Under the pieces are notes generated by a model that was not told the origin of the DNA, did no database searches, and saw only the letters and a program-made list of their open reading frames with translations. A stretch of 64,000 nt of DNA from Argentina anserina (lineage: Eukaryota > Streptophyta > Magnoliopsida > Rosales > Rosaceae). The position numbers were made by a program, and so were the translations under genes. Below are positions 55,703 through 64,000 of the stretch, one piece after another. The stretch is taken from assembly GCF_933775445.1 (NCBI RefSeq), contig NC_065874.1, forward strand, positions 23,196,501 through 23,260,500. The letters run 5' to 3'. How positions within the stretch are numbered: the first letter of the stretch is position 1; the number at the start of each line of letters is the position of its first letter.

Positions 55703-56264
55703 ATGGAAGCCTTGGAAAAACCAAGGCCTTGTTCGATCATTTCAGTGTTTTATGGTTTGGCATTGTGCTTCTTAGCTAGTAACTCTGTTCTTGCACATAA
55801 CCCTTATACTTACTCCTCACCACCACCACCCCACCATGCTAGCCTTTTCCCTCCTCCCAAGTCACCACCACCGCCGAAGCATGTGATCCATCCTCCGTAT
55901 CACTACAAGTCTCCTCCACTTCCATCATCTTCTCCAGTCACCTCCATATATTTACAAGTCAATACCACCAACTTCTCCGGCCATCTCCTCCTCCCTACAT
56001 TTATAAGTCACCTTCACCACCCTCGCCCACACTTCCTTCTCCTTATGTTTACAAATCCCCACCTCCACCTTCCCCATCACCGCCGCCTTCGTATCTCTAC
56101 AAGTCTCCCCCTCCACCATCTCCCTCATGATCACCTCCTTCTACTCCTCTCTACAAGTCTCCTCCTCCCCCATCTCACTTTCCTCCCCCAAACTACCACG
56201 CGGATTGGGGAGGTATGGGAGGGGACTACTGTTACATAAAACAACTTAAAGTTTTTCGTTTTTG
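55703..56264 (+). pseudogene. Extensin gene with frameshifts and a stop
   Basis: Extensins are hydroxyproline-rich wall glycoproteins cross-linked through tyrosines. ATG 55703 gives a signal peptide (IISVFYGLALCFLASNSVLA) and then NPYTYSSPPPPHHASLFPPP and PPPPKHVIHPPYHYKSPPLP. From about 55944 the repeats continue only in other frames (PPYIYKSIPPTSP, then YIYKSPSPPSP, YVYKSPPPPSPSPPP, YLYKSPPPPSPS). TGA follows at 56128-56130, then STPLYKSPPPPSHFPPPNYH. Two frame changes and one stop are needed, so this copy would make a truncated, aberrant protein. The repeat periodicity itself is clear. Confidence 0.88.
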
Positions 56265-56513
56265 AATGTGGGGGTTTCCCTTTTGTAGACTTGTGGTGTT
56301 GTTACAATGTTACTCGTCACAAAACTTTATGTATGAATAATAGAAGGGTGTGTCGTACGTGTAGCAAGACCCTTCGTGTGATCTCATATCTATTGTAAGC
56401 TGCAAGCACTCAATGTAATACTTATTTCAAGAAATGAAAGCGATGCAGATACTCAATTTGTGTAGGTACTTGTTTCATGCTTAATTGCTACATGTATACG
56501 ATCGGCTTTGGAA

Positions 56514-56556
56514 TTTTTTTTTGTAATGAAACGTCTTCATTAGGGACAAGCCCAAG
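56514..56556 (-). mobile_element. Short LINE 3'-tail insertion
   Basis: A T run followed by GTAATGAAACGTCTTCATTA and GGGACAAGCCC is, on the minus strand, a hairpin-bearing LINE 3' end plus poly(A). GGCTTTGGAATT on the left and GGCTTTGATT on the right are an imperfect target duplication. Confidence 0.5.
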
Positions 56557-56649
56557 GGCTTTGATTCTTAGTTCACATACATGTGGTGCCTATTTAAATC
56601 CACATAAATGAATGTGCATCCGATCTTCCTCTACAATTTATGATATGGA

Positions 56650-57188
56650 AAATGTTTTAGCGCTAGTATATGACGTCATAATCTTATGTGGCATGCCACG
56701 TCAATATTTCACGTCAGTAATTAAAATATTACAAAATTTCAATTTAAATAAAAAGACAATCATATCCTTATAAATAATCTAATTTTTTTTATCCATTATT
56801 AAAGATAATTTTAGCAATAATTAAGGGATCATTAATTACCAAAACAAAATAATCTTACTAAAAAAGTTTTCATCTAATTGAATTAAACAATTATCTTTGA
56901 ATTTGTGTATCATCTTAATTAAGAATTTTACCAAAACAATTATCATTTTTTTTGTCACTAAATATGTAAGAAAAATTTCAAATTTAATTCATGCCTTTTC
57001 AGTTTCCAAATTTTATTTACATTTACGAATTATATTCATGACTATAATTAATGACTACAATGACCATATATTCTCTATCGAATTATTAATTAGAAAAAAT
57101 ATCTAACAAAATTATTTAGGATATACACGTCTATATTTTCATCAGATAAATTTAATTTTGAAAATATGTTTTTTGCGCGCGCACATAC

Positions 57189-57229
<41 letters not shown>

Positions 57230-57503
57230 AAGCATACTTTCATAAATATTTAATTTTTAATTATATGAATTATATTTTAGAAGCATTATCATGATGAAAA
57301 CAAGAAATGATAAAAAAAGAACCAAAAAAATATAATTTTTATAATGATCTAAAACCGTTGGATTAAAAAGGATGTGATTATCTTTTCATTTAAAAATGAC
57401 ATTTAATAATTATTTTAATTACTGACATGACAATGTAACAGTACATGTCACATAAGATTATGACGCTGAATTTGGTGTCATATTGTGGCGCACTAGCAGT
57501 GCT
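56650..57503. mobile_element. Large-TIR non-autonomous DNA element (about 850 bp)
   Basis: Left GTCATAATCTTATGTGGCAT..GTCAGTAATTAAAATA is mirrored on the right by TTTTAATTACTGAC..ATGTCACATAAGATTATGAC, with further outer matches (GCTAG..ATATGAC). The inverted arms span more than 60 bases with small indels. The AT-rich centre includes an (AT)n tract at 57192-57226. No transposase ORF. Long TIRs suggest a Mutator-type element, but a 9-bp duplication was not found. Confidence 0.7.
57192..57226. repeat. (AT)n microsatellite
   Basis: Uninterrupted AT dinucleotides inside the large-TIR element, a likely polymorphic site. Confidence 0.9.
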
Positions 57504-58091
57504 CTTTGTGATATATGATTTATTTAACTTAAATGTGCTATTGGATCATAAAATTTAAACTCTAAACTTTATCTAAATTCTAAATCAGCAGTTAAATGAT
57601 GTGTTAGTATAGTTTATATGGAATAGAAATAAGTAGCCGGTGTAAAAAAAATTATAAACACCCTACTACCTCCTTTTGTAAGTGAAAGTCTTTAGGACTA
57701 TATATTAGATGATGATATGCACATCATCCCGCGGATGGACGTGAGCTTCCAACATCGTATACGTAATAGTTGGTTCACAGTTTTTATCATTAATCATAAC
57801 TCAAATTATTATGTTTAACATATCATCGGCGAAAAATAAATTAAATGTCTCAAATTATTATTCTTTGACATATCATCATCGAAAATATAAATGTATCAAA
57901 CTATTGTGTTACACATTATTGAAATACAAATGTCTAAAATTATTACGTTTAAAAACTAATATATTATATTATTTAAAATTTGTAAAGATTAGCTACCAAT
58001 ACATCTCAAATTATCAATCTAAATCACCCCTGATTCAGTGCTTGATTAACCATTATGTGGTCTCCTAATACATTAACATTATCGGTGCACT
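57504..58091. other. AT-rich spacer
   Basis: No gene. The last bases, before position 58092, resemble a decayed start of a retrotransposon interior (see next entry). Confidence 0.4.
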
Positions 58092-59650
58092 TGATAGAGC
58101 GTTAATTAAAATGTCTATAATAAACCATGTAACACATCATCGTTAGTATAGAATAAGCAGGAATCGTTCTTTCCGGGGAATTGAAAGGAACTCTAAACTT
58201 TTAGTGTTAAGTAATAATGAGGGATTTGAGATTGATTATTAACTATTAAAATAAAACCTAAATTACTATTTACATGATCGACTTCTCTTTAACAAACTTA
58301 AACCAAATTTACCATTACACCACATAATTACAAGTTCGAACCTATCATGCATTCTAGTTCAACCAATTACATACTTTTTAGACACCAATACAATTAGAGC
58401 CTTAGGGGATCATCTAATCATACAAGATTTTAATTAACATTTAGATTGACTTAGGGCCTAATCTAAATTTGCATGCAATCGAATTCAATAACACTTAGAG
58501 TAGAAATCAAACAAGAATACATTTAAGCACTAAATCTTTGTTGGAGACATGTTTTATGTGTGGCATCACCCACCATGGTTTCACATGCAAATTTACAGAA
58601 TTTTTACCACTTTTAATCAACACAAACCGAACCTACTTAGGGCATGACTCGATTTGTGTCAATATGGTTGATGAATCTAGCACTCAAACAGAATCTTAGG
58701 GACTGCATCTAAGCACTAAATTCATATGCACATATCTGAAAATTATCTAAAAGTATGAGAAAGATGATTAAAACACACTAATAGAAATACAAACTTCAAT
58801 AATTATAAGAACATAAATTCGGTATAGTCTAAAAAAATATCAAATACAATCTGAAAATTCTAAAACAAATACAAAACCAATATTTCCACATAAACAACAA
58901 CTTACAATCTTCATAGACAAAGAATTGTAGATTAACACAAATAGACGAAGCCATGGAGATGAGTTGCGAGAATCACACGTTGTAGGAACCTTGTAGGTGT
59001 GTCTTCAATGGTGAAACTCGGTGGAGATGATGATAGTTTTGGGGTGGACGGCTTGGCTAATTTGTGAGGGAAGTTTATGGTGGTGTTTTGGTAGAGTTTT
59101 GGCTCTTGAATGCTAATGAGAATTGATCTTATTTGAGAGGTGAAGCCATGTATATATAGAGGAAAGATGGAGGGTTTGAAGTTTTTTTATCTTCCTAAAT
59201 CATGCCATGTTTTATTCCCTACATCATGCCATGCTTTAATTTCTTTAATCCCTTAAATCATGACATGTTTTATTTCCTAAAACATGCCATGTTTTATTCC
59301 CTAAAACATGCCATGTTTTATGTCTTTAATGATCATCTTCTATTTAATTGTTGCATGACTTGGCTCCATCTTTTTTTTCTTTAATTATCTCTTCAATCCA
59401 ATATGAAAATAAGAAAATAAAATCATAAGTAAGAGATAATTAGTTTCAAAACCTAACAAGGATTCCTAGTCAAACTAGGACTCTAGACCAATTATGCGTT
59501 TTAACTCATGTAAGCACAAAAATGCATTCAATACCGCTCAAGACTCTTACTACGACTCCATGACTCAATAGTACAACAATAAGAGCTAAGAAAAGTATAA
59601 ATTGAGGTAAAAACATGTTAAAAACATCACACAAAGTGCTCATATCAGCA
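58092..59650 (-). mobile_element. Tat/Athila-like gypsy LTR (about 1.56 kb), minus orientation
   Basis: On the minus strand it starts TGCTGATATGAGCACTTTG and ends ACGCTCTATCA. The next minus-strand bases, AGTGCACCG, look like a decayed form of the AGTGGCGCCG primer-binding start of Tat/Athila elements. A TATA box (CTATATATACAT, about 59150) lies downstream of a block of 24-26 bp repeats. The stretch CCGGAAAGAACGATTCCTGC is typical of this LTR class. No gag is found and the flanks do not match, so it is a truncated remnant. Confidence 0.65.
59196..59325 (-). repeat. 24-26 bp tandem repeats in U3 of the Tat/Athila-like LTR
   Basis: About five copies of AAACATGCCATGTTTTATT-type units, each containing the palindromic word ACATGNCATGT. 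They are just upstream (minus strand) of the LTR TATA box, a usual position for enhancer repeats. Confidence 0.8.
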
Positions 59651-61300
59651 CTCCTCTGATTTCTCTTCATACACTCCAATAAGGAGAGGGATGTCCAATC
59701 TGAAAATAATAATATTACTGTACGTTGGAGGCCTAAATATCCACACAGATTTCAAATATATTAGATCCATAATATAATAATAATGACTAATAAATTATAA
59801 TGGTAAATTATAAAAAATAAATCCTCTCACAGGATTAGTTACTCTAATTACTTCAGGACGTATTTGTTTGATTTTCGTATACATGAATCTCACAAATGGT
59901 AGTTTGTTTACAAGTGCTCCATGTTGATCACATTCCCCAATAATGGATCTATAGTCATTAGTTTGAACTTAAAAAACAACTGTATCGTACTAATATTGGA
60001 GATAGTATTTTACCGTATCAAAGTTTTCACTTTGAGTCCATACAAATTTGCTCGGTTCGACTACTCCACCAACACTCACGGGCTTCTCATCTTCAAATGG
60101 TTGTCTTCTACGTTGACATTCCATGTTAGATGACCATGTCGACTTGCTATAGATCCTGCCATTATAGAGATATATAATGGTTTCAAACTTTTTTTTTTGA
60201 CAACATGGTTTCAAACTTTATATAGCTTTATGTTCGAGCTGGGAAAAAGATCTCCCTAAAGAACAATCAGCAAGCCCCGGTGTTGAACCCTAGATGGTTC
60301 TAACCTTTGTTCTCTGTTGTTGCTGGCGTGCCAGTACCTTTGAGTTAGGTACAACTCTTGCTTTGTTGACGATGATTGCGCTCACGTACTGTCTTCTTCT
60401 CAAACGATTGCTCCGCAGTTGCTGATAAACCGCTGAAGTTCGAATGACCTATACACAACCGGAGTTGCTAGGTACCTTTCACTCCTACTCAAGTAGATGG
60501 CCGATCTTACTTTAGACCGCTTGGGGAAAAGCAAAGCTTATAATGTGTCGTTGATAGTGGGACTCTCTTGCTGTAGGGAATTGCTGACTAGTGCAGACTT
60601 TTGTGTTTGCTAGAAGCTAGGCTAGCGACTCGATGGACTTGACTCTAGTTGCCGAGGTTAATCGGACTTGTTTTCTACATGCAGCGCGAGGCGTACATCT
60701 GGGTAGCTCCGCTCCGATGGGATACTTGGTTGCCGAAGCTAATCGAACTTTTACTCCGTGGGGAGATTTGACTATGCGGCTGCGCGATAGTTTGTATGAC
60801 GTTGTGTGTGTTATTCTGCACATTCGACCCCTTTATATAGAGAACACAAATTGTTCTTTCTTGCGGATCAAGTCTTGAGAACCTCCTAGTTGATTTGGAT
60901 TCACCTTCTTTATTCAACTCAGATTCTATACAGCATTAGTCCCCTAAATCCATTCCAATACGGCATGTAATCTTGCTCTATGATAGATTTTCCTCAAATA
61001 ACCGGTCCACGAGCCTAAAGAGTCTAGATAATACCGGAATATTATTTTAGGCCCAAACATTGAAGACCCAGCGAAATTAAAAAGGGCTAGAAGAAAAACC
61101 CAAACGGTTATCTTTTTAAAAATAATTCGAAACGCTTTACGTTCCCCCGTTGCCAACCGACGCGTGACTTTACCTCAAACCACTACAAACTTTTGAGTTG
61201 AAGTACGCGAGAAACACTTACTGTTTCGGAAACTCAAACCAATTCCAATCGAGCAGACGTGACTCTTCCCAGAACCCAATCGGTTTCAATTTCAGTAACC
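59651..61300. other. Spacer upstream of the plant-mobile-domain gene
   Basis: Includes the micro-insertion at 60192 and a second TATA-like CCTTTATATAGAG near 60830. GTTGCCGAGGTTAATCGGAC (60650) recurs as GTTGCCGAAGCTAATCGAAC (60730). It may belong to the transposon that carries the downstream gene. No coding region is supported. Confidence 0.4.
60192..60204 (-). mobile_element. 13-bp poly(T)-GACAAC micro-insertion with 15-bp TSD
   Basis: ATGGTTTCAAACTTT occurs at 60177-60191 and 60205-60219, separated by TTTTTTTGACAAC. The insert shares T(n)GACA with the one at 50043, implying the same source element. Confidence 0.65.
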
Positions 61301-61310
61301 CCTTCAGTTT

Positions 61311-61320
61311 CTATATAAAT
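61311..61320 (+). promoter_or_regulatory. TATA box of the plant-mobile-domain gene
   Basis: CTATATAAAT lies 105 bases upstream of the start codon. Confidence 0.6.
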
Positions 61321-61415
61321 CGCTATCTCGAACTCTACCAGTTCATCCAACCCGATTGGTCCATCATCAGAAAACCCAGAAAGCCCTCTTTCGAAATTCT
61401 TAATCTTCAGCAACA

Positions 61416-63715
61416 ATGGCACTAAGACCCAATCACAATGATGCCCAGGAAGGTGGAAGGCCTCTTCTCAGCTACCCAAACAACGAACCCACCATTCATA
61501 CCACCATTGGAGTGATTGACGACAGCACCGTGTTCTTAGGCCCCTCTCTTGCCTTAATCCCAGAACACATCAATGATGACTATCACCACCACTCGCGAAT
61601 TCCTCCACTTGCCTTTAGGATCACCCCAGCCACTTTCAATGGATGGCAATTGCACAATCATCACGGGTCCCCTGTTGGAGCATGGCCCATTGTTTCCACA
61701 GCTATGCGAACATGGTATGAAGGTCGCCGCTTGATCGATCGAACAATCTTGGAATGTATCGATCTTTCCTACAACCTGACTCAAGATGGAGGCAACATAT
61801 GTGCCATCATGACCGCTGCTTGCTTCTGGAATTCCGCAAGTAATACCTTCGACTTTCAATTCGGTCAAATGGGTATATCTCTGCTAGACATATATGCTAT
61901 CTTAGGTCTACCAGTTGGTACCAAGCCTTATAGAGATCATGATTATCTTGCTGTTGAATGCCCGGTTACAGCCACCCGCGCGATTGTCATTTACCAATCG
62001 TATGGTTCCTGGTTTTCCAGTTTTAATCGCAATCATACTGCCAATGCTGGAATTTCCTTCTTGGAATTTTGGCTATCAAAGTTTATGTTCTGCTCCAACT
62101 CCAAGAAGATGACTGGGCGCCATCTGCAACTCGCGACCCTCCTCTACAATGGCCACACTGTGGGCCTAGCACAAATAGTTCTGGCAGAACTCTATCGTAT
62201 GATGCGCTCACTCACTATGGAACCTCTCGATTATCAGAAGCTCTCGGGACCTATGTGGATTTTAGACCTCTGGATCCAGGTCTACTTTGTGCAATTGCGG
62301 AATGAAAACGCAAGGGACTTCCGGCTGACTCAAGTATTAGGAGAAGCATTTGTTGGTTTGGAGCCCAATTTCACTCTTCGCTATGCAGCGTGCTTTGAGT
62401 ACTTCTACAACCTGGATGCCTCTGTTCTTGACGTTTCTGTAAGTAGTTAAACACACTGTTGCCCCCCCCAAGAAACACTTTGTTGTTTGCTAAGATGTAG
62501 TTCCTTTACCTTATATTGTTCGTCTGTGAATCAATGATGTACTACATTGTCTCTAACACAGGCTCATGCTGAAGCTCAGTCACTTACCATGGGAGTCGTG
62601 ACTGCTATCCAACAGGCTGTGATCGCGTATAGAGAACTAATTCAAGCTACTCCCCTCAACACGGTGGCGAGCACTCAGACCTTAGAGCGACAAACGTCAA
62701 TCAACCCAACATCAGTACTCTCCCAATCCTCTTCAACTCAAAGTCTGGAGAATGAGGTAGGAGATGAAGAAGGTGTGACCAACTCTTACCGAGAAGGTGA
62801 AAATGTGGAGCCTTCCCTCGCAAATGCGGACTCAACGAGCAATAATGCTGCACCAAAACCCCTTTTCAGGAAACAATGTTCCCTCTTCTCAAACTGATGG
62901 GGTAAAACCCTTAACCACCTCTTGGTTTATATGTTTCTGTTCCTTTTTGTAAACACTTAACTGTCTTATTAACTGTTCTTTACCATCTGTAGGTTGTAGC
63001 AATCGCGACCGCTTCCAGCTTGCCAATTATGCTAACTGTTGGAGCCTCTGGATCCACACCAGTTGTTGATCTATCAGAGAATCGTTCTAATCCATCTCTA
63101 GAAGACCTTCTAGATGGTATGCTAGGTCCTGCCAGCCCCTTGACACCCCTAGAGTCTCAAGAACTTGTCCAGGCCCGGGCACAACTTGCGGAGGTATCTG
63201 CTGAGGATCTAGCTGATCCAGCGCACCTGGTTAAGGTCCAAGATGCCCTTCGCTACCTCAAGCTACACTCAACTGATCCCAGCCTAGTAGCGAAGGCTGA
63301 ACAGACACTGAGAACCATTCTATGCCTCATGGCAGAATGCCAAGCTTTGAGGAACCAATCTCAGAGTCTGTCGTAACACAATGCTGATGCTAGAAACTTC
63401 ATTGCTCAAGGCCCTACCCAACTTAAGACCAAGCTTCAACATGCCAAGACCAGCCGTTCACAACAACTTAGTGCATTGCGGCAACAACAAGCCATGATAG
63501 AAGCACAAATAGCGGAGCTTGAAGCTGAGCAAGCTAGAGAGCTTAAGGTTGTGGAGGAAGAGATAAGAAGTGCTACCCCCCAAGTACAGGAGCGCAAAAG
63601 GCAACTGGCAGCTTCTGAGGCTGAGGAAAAGAGGATCAACAACCTGATTTGCGATAAAGCCAGTGACATTGGAAAATTACTCCTAGATATCTGCCTCGTC
63701 GGACATAGAATGTAA
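61416..63715 (+). CDS. Plant mobile domain (aminotransferase-like) protein with coiled-coil tail; in-frame stop
   Basis: Exon 1 (61416-62438, 341 codons) holds a plant mobile domain (PF10536 type): WPIVSTAMRTWYEGRRLIDR, FWNSASNTFDFQFGQMGISL, LLDIYAILGLPVGTKPY, then ISFLEFWLSKFMFC and WILDLWIQVYFVQLRN. Such domains occur in MAIN/MAIL1 and in many plant transposons. Exon 2 starts at 62562. To keep frame it needs either an extra 73-bp intron (62797-62869, GTGAAA..TTTCAG) or a frameshift, because straight reading hits TGA at 62895. The last exon starts at 62993 (VVAIATASSLPIMLTVG) and includes TAA at 63374-63376. After that the same frame stays open 112 codons as a Gln/Glu-rich coiled coil (AMIEAQIAELEAEQARELKV) to TAA at 63713. 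It is probably transposon-derived and may be decaying. Confidence 0.72.
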
Positions 63716-64000
63716 TTTGAACACCAAAGTATTTTAGTAGTAAGAATTACAATTTATCTCTGTCTGCTCACCATACTTGAGTCTCCTTGACCCGACAAAA
63801 ACCCAAGTAAGGGCCCAAGGCCAGAGCCCAGCTTAACTCGCCACCGTCCAAGTTTGCATGCAAACTCTCGAAAACAGGAGCAATCAATATCGGGAAATGC
63901 ACAAATCGTTTCAGTTTGACCACTATTGCTGCAATAAATTCCGGGCGCGATCTCCAAATCTGTATCTCTAATCTCAGCCCTTGAATCCAAGTTTCTTCTG
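63716..64000. other. Right edge of window
   Basis: 3' flank of the plant-mobile-domain gene. No second gene or element end is recognisable before the window stops. Confidence 0.5.

Noticed and set aside
1..64000. An undescribed multi-gene defence or biosynthetic system
   Set aside because: Intact genes are unrelated plant genes in both orientations without clustering; nothing supports a co-operating module.
1..64000. tRNA, rRNA or CRISPR loci
   Set aside because: No cloverleaf box A/B pair, rRNA sequence or regularly spaced direct-repeat array was seen on either strand by eye.

Overview
The window is nuclear DNA from a eudicot plant. Genes have GT-AG introns and leader introns, the spacers are AT-rich, and all recognisable proteins are plant families (fasciclin-like AGP, TIC20, trihelix factor, SLO1-type PPR, BIG BROTHER RING ligase, plant mobile domain). 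The transposon types and protein similarity would fit a rosid such as a member of the Rosaceae, but that placement is a guess. I see no tRNA, rRNA, CRISPR or bacterial-type operon.

Layout. 1-8.2 kb is a gene island: a fasciclin-like arabinogalactan protein (minus, cut by the window edge), a single-exon glycerophosphodiester phosphodiesterase (plus, with a phosphate-starvation P1BS motif in its promoter) and a TIC20 import-channel gene (minus). 8.8-29.8 kb is a nested transposon block. A dead LINE ORF1 (DUF4283 plus zinc knuckle) is split by an internally deleted Ty3/gypsy element with a perfect 5-bp target duplication. Next comes a roughly 1.3-kb sequence in about three tandem copies, itself broken by a solo LTR, a 6.5-kb copia element and smaller insertions. 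A third long LTR follows. The three long LTRs (9.3, 15.1 and 27.0 kb) belong to one family with shared modules. 29.8-54.3 kb is gene-bearing: a trihelix transcription factor, a LINE RT fragment, an ADP/ATP carrier with a decayed inverted fragment of itself downstream, a broken SLO1-like PPR gene, a broken F-box/DUF295 gene carrying a hAT-type MITE, and an intact BIG BROTHER gene. 54.3-64 kb holds an extensin pseudogene, a large-TIR element, a Tat/Athila-like LTR in minus orientation, and a plant-mobile-domain gene with an in-frame stop.

The intact genes are ordinary housekeeping or developmental genes with no functional clustering: cell-wall glycoprotein, phospholipid phosphate salvage, plastid protein import, mitochondrial ATP export, organ-size control and transcription. 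At least four pseudogenes (PPR, F-box, extensin, AAC fragment) lie beside them.

I did not find an undescribed multi-gene system. The most unusual signals concern retrotransposition. One is the copia element with identical LTRs around a decayed interior. Another is a set of very small inserts, little more than a poly(A) tail, each flanked by 15-17 bp target duplications. The third is the set of hairpin and splice-like signals conserved in the long gypsy LTR leaders. Similarities are from reading and memory of the families; no database search was run.
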